A stretch of 64,000 nucleotides of DNA from Kalmanozyma brasiliensis GHG001 (Eukaryota; Basidiomycota; Ustilaginomycetes; Ustilaginales): NCBI RefSeq assembly GCF_000497045.1, contig NW_015961950.1, positions 186,001 through 250,000 of the forward strand. Direction: 5' to 3'. Positions within the stretch are counted from its first letter, which is position 1, and each line of letters begins with the position of its first letter. Both the position numbers and the translations under genes were made by a program. Below are positions 1-13,654 of the stretch, in pieces. The notes beneath the pieces are model-generated. The model was not told where the DNA came from, ran no database searches, and was given only the letters and a program-made list of their open reading frames with translations.

Positions 1-1106
1 TTGATGCGGTCCTGGGAGGAGAGACGGAGAGCGTTGTCATCGAAGATGGTGTAGATGTGCGAATCGATGCTGACAGCTTCGTAGGTTGGGGGACGAAGTT
101 TGTCGTTCCAATAGTCGCTAAAGGCGGGATTGATGAATTCGTCACCGACGACGACCAAGAGGGGGGATGGGGGGGAGGATCGACCGTTGGGGTAACGAAC
201 CACCTCGTAAGCGCGCTGGTAGAAGTCGAGCACCACGTTCCGATCCGTCACAGGTTCGTTGAGCAGCTCCAACGCTGTCACTGAACTCGCGTATTTCGGT
301 TGGGAGAACTCCCTACTCATGGTTTGGAGGATGTTGACCGTGCGTTGCACATTCGTCGCGTTACCCGCCCAAGCATTGACCCCACGTCGTCCACCGTGAT
401 CGAACCCATTCTGATTGCCCGGTGCAGCATGCAGGTCGATCAACACCTTAAGCCCGTATTTCGCACACCATCCCACCGCCGTCTTGAGCAACTCCCACTG
501 GTTTAACTTCAAAAACGGCTCCCCGTTGCCCACCTCAAACGCCCAGTACCCAATCGGGATGCGAACATGGTTCAATCCCGCAGCGGCGATCTGACGAATA
601 TCGTCCTCCGACATAAAGCTGTTGAGGTGTTGTTGGAGGATGCGGATGGCGGTGGAGCGAGGTTGGAGGGAGCCAAAGGTCCATTCATCGATAATGTGGG
701 GATTGTTCGTCTGACCGTAGATGGAAGGGGTGATGAAGTTTTCCACGACCAACCAACCGCCGAGCGAGACACCGCGGATTTTGACTGCCGAGTTGGCGTA
801 GGGCCAGCGGAGAGGTGGGAGCGCTCGCGGCTCGATAGAAGAGGTGGAGGGGGTGCGACGACGATGTCGCTTCAGGCCAGCGAGAGGGGTGGACGTGAGA
901 ACGTCGTTGGCCTTGTCCATGATGACCTTGGTGATGACTTTGGGTTCGATGGCGGATGCGCCGCGCGAGTTGGCGGTGGTGATCGGCAGAACCACCTTGT
1001 CGAGCGAAGCAGAGGAGTCGGCTGGGACAGCATCGGTGTTGGTGATGGCCCCAGCGATTGCGGAGCCCATCATGAGGGCTCCTGTGAGGAGAGAGCTGAA
1101 CTTCAT
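1..1106 (-). CDS. EXG1: Secreted GH5 exo-1,3-beta-glucanase, 3' end beyond window
   Basis: The minus strand is open from ATG at 1106 to the left edge, giving 368 residues without a stop. The start is followed by a signal peptide (MKFSSLLTGALMMGSAIAG). The mature region carries the GH5 exo-glucanase signature near residue 109 (RGVSLGGWLVVENFITPS). Further on are HVRIPIGYWAFE, the IDLHAAPGNQNGFDHGG stretch and the acid/base motif ELLNEP with Glu284. The nucleophile glutamate lies further downstream and is outside the window. Family members trim terminal glucose from cell-wall beta-1,3-glucan. A basic spacer (KRHRRR, about residue 75) before the domain may be a Kex2 processing site. The family is clear; the assignment to the EXG1 type comes from motif order only. 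Confidence 0.92.
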   Translation of the reverse strand, partial: MKFSSLLTGALMMGSAIAGAITNTDAVPADSSASLDKVVLPITTANSRGASAIEPKVITKVIMDKANDVLTSTPLAGLKRHRRRTPSTSSIEPRALPPLRWPYANSAVKIRGVSLGGWLVVENFITPSIYGQTNNPHIIDEWTFGSLQPRSTAIRILQQHLNSFMSEDDIRQIAAAGLNHVRIPIGYWAFEVGNGEPFLKLNQWELLKTAVGWCAKYGLKVLIDLHAAPGNQNGFDHGGRRGVNAWAGNATNVQRTVNILQTMSREFSQPKYASSVTALELLNEPVTDRNVVLDFYQRAYEVVRYPNGRSSPPSPLLVVVGDEFINPAFSDYWNDKLRPPTYEAVSIDSHIYTIFDDNALRLSSQDRI

Positions 1107-4627
<3,521 letters not shown>

Positions 4628-6591
4628 GCTGACCTTGTCTTCGAAGCATAGTCGAGCAGTTCAGGAAATGGAATGGATACCAAAAGCTCCCTCTCGCACA
4701 CCCTGTACCATCACGTTTTCTATCGCCATCCTGCAAATCAGCATGCTGGTTGGCAATCGTTGTCGTGTGTGTGCCGATGAGCTGGAATCGGCAGGCCATT
4801 GATGCCTATCGGGTGATATGGCAGCCAATGTGAATTTCTCGACCTCAATTTCGCGCCTCTGTTTATGCCTTGGAGCCATATTCCGCATCGCAAAAACAAG
4901 AATTCCGACCCGACAAAGTGGGGCCGAAGTTTGTTGTCAACGTCCATCGAAGCCTGTCCTTCTGTCCAGCGCAACAAGAAAGGCAACACCGTAGCGGACG
5001 AGAGGTGGCTCGCAGCACGTAAGCCTGTCTGTACCATGCGTTGCTAGCAAGTGGAGTGCGAATTCACGGGCTTGGTGAGACCGGATCAAGCCACGCACGA
5101 GACGAGCAAAGAGACGCCGCTCCCGTAGACCCTGTGCGGAACCTCAGCGACTGGCTTCTGGCAGGGAGCTTGGATTTGAAACTCAGCGTAGACGACAGAA
5201 GCAATCGAGCAGCTGCAGCCACTCTCTGTGACTCTGTCGTCTCGTCTGCCAAAAAAATAATGAATTTCTACTTCCGGAAATTCACAACACGCTCAAACAG
5301 CATCACGCGCTCTCTCGCTTTCTCCCACGCAAGTGTCTTACTTGAGCCTGCCCGTCATTCGTGTGCCTTAGACCACATCCCCAAGAGTCTTCCAAATTGT
5401 CTCGGGTGGCTAGAGCCGGATCTGTCGAGGCTCTACGAAAGCCGAACTCTTGGACGCTGTTGTCACTACAGAGGCGAGCCCAAAGACGGGCAAGTGAGGA
5501 TTGCACTGGTGATATAGGGTCGGTTCTTGACGTGTTGAGAAGAGACGCATCGAGAAGAGAGTCAAAGACGCTCCCTGCCGCTCTGGGCTTTATTCTTCTG
5601 TCCACTACTGCATGGGGCCTTACAGCTGCCCATCAAAGACCGCATCACAATGCAATCGGCGACTCGATCCTCCCTTCCTGAGCTTCATGTTGGCCGTCGA
5701 GCTCATGTACAATGAACATCATGATCTTCCTCCCTCCCACTTCTGGACTCCGACGGATGCGAGTTCCGCTTGCCCCAAATCTGCGCTTCCCTGAGCAGCT
5801 GATCACAGTCTCGACCCATCTCGCCTCGCTTGTTGCCTCTGCATCTGACCAAACAACCTTTCCGTCTTTCTTTGCCTGTCCAGCTTCTCGCCTCGTTCGC
5901 TCCCCGTTTTCAACTCCGCCGCAGCTGCTCAGACCCTTTTGCTGTTTTGATGCTGCGTCGTCCTGTCATACTGTAAGCGAAAACCTTCGCTCCCTCGTCT
6001 AAGGCGATCAGACGCCCGTCCTCGAGCTCCTTCGTTCAGTCTGAAACACACAATGCGGCCGAGCTCTTCGCGTCCTCTGTTTGCTGATCCCCGACTTCAC
6101 CGGTAGCGTGCCTGTTCGATCCCTTCTCGAGCTGACCTCGCTGTACCAATGCACTGAACAGAGATCGACTTCGCCGTCCGAAGCTTCCCCTTTTGAATCC
6201 CGACCAGTTATCGAACACTTGGCGAGCACCTCTGTCGTAGACAACGTTGCTCAGGCGGCGCATTCTCAGCCGACATTACCTCTGGAGTGTCTCGCAGGCA
6301 CCCGAGCACTAACCTCCGTGTCTTGATTCCGACGGACCCCGTTCGATGCGAGACAAGAGTTCTCGACTCCGCTTCAGACTGCTCCTCGCTCACCTTTCTT
6401 TATAAGCTAGCATTGCCCCAAGGATGCGTCTCCGTCGCCCGCCCCTTTCTTCTTTCTAACCACCAACCTTGCTGCGCTCCATCAACTCGAACGTCGCTCG
6501 GCCACCTCGTCCCAAGGCTTCGAGGCGACACGACCTCGAGGAAGCTGCCTGAGCATCGTCCCTTCCGACACCGCAGCTTGTCTCAGCAAAT
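4628..6591. other. Intergenic region and leader upstream of the GT2 synthase
   Basis: Nearly 2 kb without a credible coding frame on either strand. The last 900 nt are strongly pyrimidine-biased, which fits a long promoter/leader for the downstream gene. Confidence 0.55.
6398..6405 (+). promoter_or_regulatory. TATA-like box of the GT2 synthase gene
   Basis: TTTATAAG sits about 190 nt before the ATG at 6592, in a pyrimidine-rich leader. The spacing suits a core promoter with a leader of about 150 nt. Confidence 0.4.
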
Positions 6592-9500
6592 ATGGACAAC
6601 GACTCGACACCGCCAAGGCCCTCTAGGCAGGCGGAACAAGCCGACCCCTCTCAAGATGCTGGCTCGTCAGCATTCGCCGACTTGCCCTCTCCCAACGCCC
6701 GCCAATCCCGGATCCGATCAGTGGCATCAGAATCGTGGGCACCCATCAACTTTGCTCGCCCTATCACTCTTCGCCCGGACTCTGTCGAGCCGCCCGCCGA
6801 CGCCCAAGCAGCTGCCTCAAATCGTTCCTCCTACATTGCTCAGGGCATGACCTCGGGCAGCGAAGACACCGAATGGCACGACGCCGACGACGACTCCACC
6901 AGCCCACCCATGAGTCCTTGGGAGAGGCGCACCGCCAGCTCCTCCTCTCAGCACGATCGATTCCGGCCCTCAACGCCACTCAAGAACCGCCGAAAGGGCA
7001 TGATCAATGACAAGAAGCTCACCATCGACACTAGCTCTTCCAAAGCTGGGTCCAGCCGAAGGGCAGCATCCGAGTCGAGCGCGCCCGCGCCTGCATCGAC
7101 CGAGCCTGCCCAGCTTCCGGCGCGACCACCTCGCGCAATGAGGAAGCTCTCGGATCGCCTGATGAAGGTGGCCACTTCGGCTTCACCCACCGGCAGCGGC
7201 AAGAAAGACTCGCCCGTCGACTCGTTGGCTCCGCCACCGAGCGCCGGTATCCGATGGGCGCCCTTCACGCCTACCAAGCGCAGTCCGCTGGGTGAAAAGG
7301 GTCGATCTCCCGTGGCCGCCTCGACCAGCCCTGCTTCTGGATCCGCGACTGTAAGCAGCAGCGGCTCGGACAAGACGGCTGTTGCTGTACCACGCTACGG
7401 CTTCAACCCTGATTTCCAGCTCGGCGGCAAGACGGAACCTGGTGCGTCGCCTCGATCTGGTAAAGGCACGTCACCCACCAAGCCTTCCCCCACCTATGCC
7501 GGTCTAGCCCAGGGTGGCGGCGTCAAGTCGATGCTCTACGCCAACACCGCCTCGCCGTCAACTCCTCTGAGCCCTCGTGCGCCGGTGCCGGCGGCCTCGC
7601 CGCGCACCATGAATGCGCCTGGCACCCCGCGAACCCCGCTCAATACCCGCTTCACCAACTCGCCCACCTCTTATCAGGGTGTCCTCCTCACCACCATCAC
7701 ACGCACCGATTCGGATGACAAGCATCTGGCCGTGCCAGGCGCACCGGGAACACCGATCAGAGGAAGAAATCGCAGTGCGAGCGTCGCTGGCGGGATCAAA
7801 GGCTTTGTCCGCGGTGGTGCTGCTGAAGTCATCCCCCGTCTCGAGATGCGGGTTCTCGAGCGTCCTCGTCGCGGCTCGCAATTCTACGGTCTTGGCGGTG
7901 CGCGTCCATCGGACCCGAGCAAGAGACACTCGCTTGCGACCGAGCAGCCCGTCATGATGGGGAAGACAGACTCCGCAACCGAGGCGCCCCAGGACGCTTC
8001 GCCTCGTGTCAGGGACTTTGCCAGGTCGGCGGCGCTCGACAAGCTGACAAGCGACTCGACGGGACGGGTGCGCAGCCAGTCGAACAGTCGACGAGCAAGC
8101 GCGGCCAGTCCACGCATGCGGATGAGCTTCAGCTTCGCGCGTCGCGAGAGGCGAAACACTGCCGGCACCACGGCTTCCGGCGTCTCTCGTCGTTCCGAAC
8201 GTTCGCAGAGATCCAACCGATCCGTGGCGCACAAGCGCAAGTCGCTGCCGATCGCTGGACCCGGTAGCATCAAATCCAAGCCGCCTTCGCTGCTCGAGCG
8301 CCGCGTGTCGCTCGCGCCTCCCTCGATGCGCCGCCAGGACAGCAGCATGCAGCCCGACAGCGACGAGTCCGAAGACGAGAACGACGTGATCAACGAGATG
8401 CACACGCGCGTGACCAACATCCAGGAGGCCAAGCGATGGATCCTCACTCACCGCCCTTCGATGGATGCCAACGCGCCGCCGACCTTTGTCGACGAACACC
8501 GACCCGTGCTGGCCATGCGTCGTCCCACCTACGCCGCCTCCGTCTTCCAGCAGGCGCGTCTCATGGAAGCCGAGCTGCAGGCCGACGCAGCGCTCCACTC
8601 CACCAACGCTCTCAACGTCAGCGCCATCGGCTCGAACTTCCACATCGCCGGCCTCCCGCCCAAGACGCCCATGACGGCTCGCCCGGGCACCATCTACGAT
8701 GTCCAGGATCCCACCGACCTTCCTCGCCCCGGCACCGCACTTGCCGTCGTTCCCCAACCTCGCACGTGGCAGCAGTCGACGCTCCACTACCTCGGCGCAC
8801 CCTTCCGCCTTGTCCAGCGCCAGATCGACCCCAAGTACGTGCTCACCATGATGGATCCGCGCGAGATCATCTTCCCGCTCTCGCTCAAAAAGGTGGCGCT
8901 GTGGATCATCTACGGCGGCGTCATTGCGATGCTTTACCTGCTGGACCGGTACTATCACTGGTGGGGCAAGCTGGACCACGCGGTTCACGGCAAGAACTTC
9001 TACATCATGGGTGTACTGTACGGCTTTGAGCCTGTGATGATTCTCATCATCATGTGCGTTGCTCGGGTGCCGGATGCGCGCAAGGTGCCGGATCGTACCG
9101 TGCTCGTCCCGCGTGGAAGGGACAGTACCGAGCTGCCCTCGGAGGATGAGGAGAGCGAGAGCAGCAGCGACGACGAGTCGGTAGCCTCGGAACAGGTCGC
9201 GACCCAAGTCCACTCGACCATCCTGGAAGAGGAGCCCGAGGAGCAAGAGGAGAACGAGGTGGACAGCGAGATGCAGAACAAGGACGATGGCACCAAACGC
9301 AACTCGAAGCGTCTGTCGGGTCTGCACCCGCCCGCGATGCGAAGGATGTCGACGCGAGTGACGACGTCGAGCGGCGGCCTGCTATCTGTGCCGCCGGAGA
9401 GGCGAGGGAGTGCGGCGACGAGTGGATCAGGCAACCTGGCTGTTCCTAGAACTCCTGCTTTCGACCCTCGCAACCGACGCAGCACGATCATCCTGCACGA

Positions 9501-11343
9501 GCCGCTCAACGTCGACAGCATCGGTGCGCAGCTCGAGCGCGTGGGCCGACCGAGCGCCGATTGGCTTCGTCGTCCCAGCGCCGACTACCGTCGCCCGAGC
9601 GTCATCTCGCAACGTCGCCCCAGCGACAACTCGCAGCGCCGCCCGAGTGCCACTTCGCACCAGATCATGTTGGCTAGGACGGCGAGCAAGGAGTCGCACA
9701 AGAGCTCGTACTTTACGAGCGTCGCTGCCGCTGCCGGTGCTCGACCTGGCACTACCACGCCTGGACCGAACCAGGAGGTCGTCGACGAGAAGCCGGATAC
9801 GACCGTCGTCGTCGCTGCCCCGCAGTCCGATTCGAGCGGCGAGTTGGACGAAAAGAAGGACGTCTCCGAGCTCGAAAAGCCCGAAGACACGCGCATCGCC
9901 ATGGGCTCCATCACCCACCCGTCCTTCACCGAGTCCACCGCCCTCATCATCCCCTGCCACAACGCCGACGTCGAAGTGCTCAAAGCCGTCCTCTTTGCTG
10001 CCCTCGTCCATTTCGAGCCGTGGCAGATCTTCATCATCGACAATGGCAACTCTCCCCAACCACCGACGGATATGGAGGCGCAGATCCGAACGCAGCCCAT
10101 GTTTGCGCGCGTCAACTACGTCTGGTCTCCCCTGGGCAACAAGAACATCGCCCAATTCGTCGGTGCCAAGGCCGCAGCGGTGTTGAACCTCGACTACGTC
10201 CTGACGATCGACGACGACGTGATTATCCCCGCCAACTTTGCCGCGCCCATGCACATCATCAACGAGACCACCACCGCAGTGTGCTATCCGATCACGGCCG
10301 TTGACCACAAGGGTGACCGCCCCACCTTTGTCGGATGGCAGGATATCGAATACAAGCTCTCGGCGCTTGCCAAGATGGCCGAGGCCAAGATGTGCGGAGT
10401 CCTCTTCCCTCACGGTGCGGCCTCCTTCTGGCGCCGCGATACGATGATCCGCGTCCTCTACCGTCACGATCTCGTTTACTTTGCAGATGACGTCAAGATG
10501 GGACTCGAGCTCCAAGCGCTTGGGGAGTTCATGGGCATCGACGCTTCCATCTCGTTCGAAACCGTCGCCCCCGAAACCTTCTTGGGCCCTAAGACGGCAG
10601 GAACGCCCAACTACTACAACCAACGTGTCCGATCGTGGGAGATGGCGCGTCACACGCTCTACTACCAATTCACCAAACGGTTCTTGTTCAGCCTCAACGG
10701 TGCGAGAGGCCCTGTGGCGATCGGATGGCAAAAGTTCACCCAGTTCTACAACACCACCACCAACTTTATCGACTGGATCCGTCTACCCATGTTCATCCTC
10801 CTCGGCGGCAGTGGTATGTTTTGGCTCAAGAGTTTCGCCTTCATCCTCTTTTTGCCGATTCTACCCCTCATTCCGTATCGGTTCATCAAGACCCGCAATC
10901 GCCCGGATCTCCACCCGCATTTGATGGACATGCTGACCTACGGCATTTACAAATTGCTCTATTCCATCGTCTGCATCTTCGGCGGCATCAGAAGCATGTT
11001 GGTCTTCCACCCGAACCATAAGCACAAACCGACCCTGACCGAGATGGAGGCGGCCAAGGACGAGAGGTGTATTTGGATGCGAGAGGATTTCATGCAGCAA
11101 AGTGGTGGACAGGGAGATCTGAGGGACGAACCCCAGATGATCATGCTCGACGACGAGGCGGAGCTCGAGCGAGAGGAACAGCAGGAAGAGGCTGAGCAGG
11201 GTGCGGAGATGACCGAGGCGGCACTGGTCAATACGCTGCCGGAGAATGGAGAGAAGGGTGGCGAGGCTGCCTCGATCAACGTGCTGAGGAGGCCATCGAC
11301 GAGGATCTCGCACGAGCTGCCCACCGTGCATGAAGGACGATAG
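6592..11343 (+). CDS. Large GT2-family polysaccharide synthase with disordered regulatory N-terminus
   Basis: One exon of 1,583 residues. Residues 1 to about 740 are Ser/Pro/Arg-rich and look disordered. Two membrane segments follow at about 765-825 (KVALWIIYGGVIAMLYLL; VMILIIMCVA). A second charged, Ser-rich stretch then runs to about 1100. The GT2 domain begins near FTESTALIIPCHNAD and contains Asp1207-1209 (TIDDDV), Asp1299-1300 (FADDVKMGLE) and Q1344-RVRSW. Further membrane segments follow (LPMFILLGGSGMFWL, FILFLPILPLIPYRF, LLYSIVCIFGGI). This is the layout of processive membrane synthases that make and extrude polysaccharide, such as chitin, hyaluronan and cellulose synthases. The product cannot be told from sequence. 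It is not a standard chitin synthase: QRRRW is absent. The cytosolic loop carries a cluster of RRPS motifs. Confidence 0.85.
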   Translation: MDNDSTPPRPSRQAEQADPSQDAGSSAFADLPSPNARQSRIRSVASESWAPINFARPITLRPDSVEPPADAQAAASNRSSYIAQGMTSGSEDTEWHDADDDSTSPPMSPWERRTASSSSQHDRFRPSTPLKNRRKGMINDKKLTIDTSSSKAGSSRRAASESSAPAPASTEPAQLPARPPRAMRKLSDRLMKVATSASPTGSGKKDSPVDSLAPPPSAGIRWAPFTPTKRSPLGEKGRSPVAASTSPASGSATVSSSGSDKTAVAVPRYGFNPDFQLGGKTEPGASPRSGKGTSPTKPSPTYAGLAQGGGVKSMLYANTASPSTPLSPRAPVPAASPRTMNAPGTPRTPLNTRFTNSPTSYQGVLLTTITRTDSDDKHLAVPGAPGTPIRGRNRSASVAGGIKGFVRGGAAEVIPRLEMRVLERPRRGSQFYGLGGARPSDPSKRHSLATEQPVMMGKTDSATEAPQDASPRVRDFARSAALDKLTSDSTGRVRSQSNSRRASAASPRMRMSFSFARRERRNTAGTTASGVSRRSERSQRSNRSVAHKRKSLPIAGPGSIKSKPPSLLERRVSLAPPSMRRQDSSMQPDSDESEDENDVINEMHTRVTNIQEAKRWILTHRPSMDANAPPTFVDEHRPVLAMRRPTYAASVFQQARLMEAELQADAALHSTNALNVSAIGSNFHIAGLPPKTPMTARPGTIYDVQDPTDLPRPGTALAVVPQPRTWQQSTLHYLGAPFRLVQRQIDPKYVLTMMDPREIIFPLSLKKVALWIIYGGVIAMLYLLDRYYHWWGKLDHAVHGKNFYIMGVLYGFEPVMILIIMCVARVPDARKVPDRTVLVPRGRDSTELPSEDEESESSSDDESVASEQVATQVHSTILEEEPEEQEENEVDSEMQNKDDGTKRNSKRLSGLHPPAMRRMSTRVTTSSGGLLSVPPERRGSAATSGSGNLAVPRTPAFDPRNRRSTIILHEPLNVDSIGAQLERVGRPSADWLRRPSADYRRPSVISQRRPSDNSQRRPSATSHQIMLARTASKESHKSSYFTSVAAAAGARPGTTTPGPNQEVVDEKPDTTVVVAAPQSDSSGELDEKKDVSELEKPEDTRIAMGSITHPSFTESTALIIPCHNADVEVLKAVLFAALVHFEPWQIFIIDNGNSPQPPTDMEAQIRTQPMFARVNYVWSPLGNKNIAQFVGAKAAAVLNLDYVLTIDDDVIIPANFAAPMHIINETTTAVCYPITAVDHKGDRPTFVGWQDIEYKLSALAKMAEAKMCGVLFPHGAASFWRRDTMIRVLYRHDLVYFADDVKMGLELQALGEFMGIDASISFETVAPETFLGPKTAGTPNYYNQRVRSWEMARHTLYYQFTKRFLFSLNGARGPVAIGWQKFTQFYNTTTNFIDWIRLPMFILLGGSGMFWLKSFAFILFLPILPLIPYRFIKTRNRPDLHPHLMDMLTYGIYKLLYSIVCIFGGIRSMLVFHPNHKHKPTLTEMEAAKDERCIWMREDFMQQSGGQGDLRDEPQMIMLDDEAELEREEQQEEAEQGAEMTEAALVNTLPENGEKGGEAASINVLRRPSTRISHELPTVHEGR
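9544..9648 (+). repeat. Tandem RRPS-encoding repeat in the GT2 synthase
   Basis: The coding sequence repeats an arginine-arginine-proline-serine unit every 21-24 nt. It gives GRPS at 985-988 and RRPS ending at Ser996, Ser1003, Ser1011 and Ser1019. Each RRPS fits the R-R-x-S consensus of protein kinase A. Confidence 0.8.
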
Positions 11344-13654
11344 AGTCGAGTTCACTGAGGATAGGCTCGGTCACCCTTTGCAAGAACGTTTTCGCTTCAT
11401 CGTAGTGCTCCTCGTAGCGTGACAACGTGGTGAATTCAAGGCTTCACTCGACAAGCTACCCCGGGATGGGTGAGAATGGGTCATGCACCTCTAGGCGTTG
11501 TCCATCCAATCGCCACCGATGATGCTGAGCGAGCCGCCTGATCATCCAAGCCCGAGATCCGCGATGTCAATTTCGCTCGCTTGCGCGCATCTCCTAGCGC
11601 CGTTCCGGCTGAGACAAGGGCCGGTGAACGGAGCGACCACTTGTACCGCGCAAGCACGGCGCAAGACAGCCATTCGCCGTAGCGCGGGACCGTAGCTCAG
11701 ACACCCACGGTACCATTCTACAGTGTGGCATATCGCATGAGAGCGACACAGCCTGGACCTCGTCACCAGCCCACCTTGCCGGTTAGCGGACACGGTCACA
11801 TTGTTTGGACAAGCAAGGTTGCCTCGAGTATCTTGGCGTGGGAAATGGACAAGCAGATCGCACCCGATGCGGGGAGCTGTCCGATAGAGCTTGACAGCCC
11901 CACGGAAGAGGGTGCCAGCCGAGACAAGGGAACGAGAAGAGGCCAGACGCTGTCTGAGGTGTGGTGAGGATGGTGTGGCTTGGAACCCGAGGCTCAGGCG
12001 AACGGCGGGCCACAATGGCGACAGCTGCCAGCCTGCCCGAGGCTGTTCCGCGTGCTAATTCGCTCCGCTTCCGGATGCAGCTTCTCATTTTATTTTGTAG
12101 TGCGAAATAGAAAACGTCGCCGTCATGACTTCATTTCGAGCCGCTAGAGGAAATTCAATTCTGAAATTGCACAGCTGTCAACGAGCGCACCTCATGCACA
12201 TGTCGCCGAAGCACCGAGGCTCCTCGCCCCTTTTGGCCTAGTTGTCGTCATCCTTCTGATGTCTCTCCCATTGGTCTGCTCAAAAAGTCTCGCTAGCACA
12301 ACAAGCTATACATCAGCATATGATGCTGCTTCTGTGACGACAAATAAATCTCGTATGACGATGCGATCAGGCAAGTCCAAGAGGAAAGGGAGAGCAGTCG
12401 AAGCAAGGCAACGGTAGCGGAGCTCAAACGTCGAGAATGATGCACTAACTTTAAAGTGGGTCTCGATCTCCGCCCTGAGACAGGCATGAGAGCAGTGCCT
12501 CGAGGTCAAGACGGCTATACTTGCCCGCCCCGACCTACATACACTTCAGACGTCTTGCCGCCCTCTCCGCGCCCATACAATTTCATCATTCGGACAGCGG
12601 GTGCGGCTCGGCCACTTGCAGATCCTGCGCATAAAGCATCGATTTCCACCTTCACGTGGTGCCGCCTGACACTGACATGGTGCTCGCCAGCAAGCAGCGA
12701 CGTCTGCACTTCGGCAAATCGACATGCACCTCGAAGATCCATGCTGTCGGCAGAGGGCGAAGTCCATGCGTAAAGTGCCGCACTGTCGATCGCTCCATCG
12801 AGAGCCTCGCCGTTGAATGTCTGAAACGGTTCCCAGGATAGCAATGGCCATGAGACCTAGTCTGGGAAATTTTTGCGGCCGCCAAGCACTCTATTCTCAA
12901 GTCATCCCTCGTTGCCGTCTATCTCCCTCCCTGTCCGAGCAGCGCCACTACCCGGCAGTGGAAGCGCAGCAGATTCGCCTCACCCTCGGCGTTTTCTGCT
13001 TGTCTCTTCGGCGTGCGTTCATGGACCCTGCAGCCTCTCCGCCTGCTCGCTGTGCTCCACACATGGTGGCGGCTTCGACACGACGGACGGCGACTGGTCT
13101 GAGCTGTGTGCACTCTCGGACAGCCTCGTCCCTCGTGCCGGTCGATAGCCTGCATTGGCAATGCATTTCTTCCTGATGGATCGAGAGCTGCGCTGCCACG
13201 GGTGAGACGTCCCATCCCGCCTTGGCATCCTCGACGAACTTGCCAGCATTCCGTCCCGGCAGCGCTGATCATCGTCTGTGATCTGCGTCCCGGAATAACG
13301 CCGTGCACGATGCTCTGCTGGCCCCGCCCTGGTACCTTTCCTGACAAGGCGCATGAGCACCAGCGTCGTCCAGAGTATAAGATGCCAACAGGCCCAGAGA
13401 TATGTTCGAGTCGACGTCTTCGATCTTTCCCTTTACCCACCATCACGTCCCCTTCCACCCTCTCCAGCTCTACCCATATCGTCTTCCCCTTCCCCCTTAC
13501 CCTATTCCCAGAATCGACATTTGGCACACCAAGTCATCTACGTTCCTTAACACCGCTCTTTACATTCCTTTACCCGACAGCCAGAATCGACTCCTCCCCG
13601 CCGCCTTCCCCAACACAGCGTCTATCTAGATCGCTCTCGACACGAACTCTCACA
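11344..13654. other. 2.3-kb intergenic region upstream of the GH16 gene
   Basis: No convincing coding frame, RNA gene or repeat was found. The last 250 nt are a C/T-rich leader. Short frames on both strands lack domains and normal codon use. Confidence 0.55.
13375..13381 (+). promoter_or_regulatory. TATA-like box of the GH16 gene
   Basis: GTATAAG about 275 nt upstream of the ATG at 13655, followed by a long C/T-rich tract. Its position argues that in-frame ATGs upstream of it, and the one directly beside it, are not translated. Confidence 0.4.

Noticed and set aside
7558..9327. 589-codon minus-strand frame, and a similar one at 9427-10731
   Set aside because: Both are antisense to the GT2 synthase. 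G/C-ending codons in this genome keep the antisense frames open; their His/Arg/Val-rich translations show no domain.
11542..12015. 157-codon minus-strand frame in the long intergenic block
   Set aside because: Composition is unlike that of neighbouring genes, with many Cys/Arg/Ser and no domain, signal or conserved pattern.
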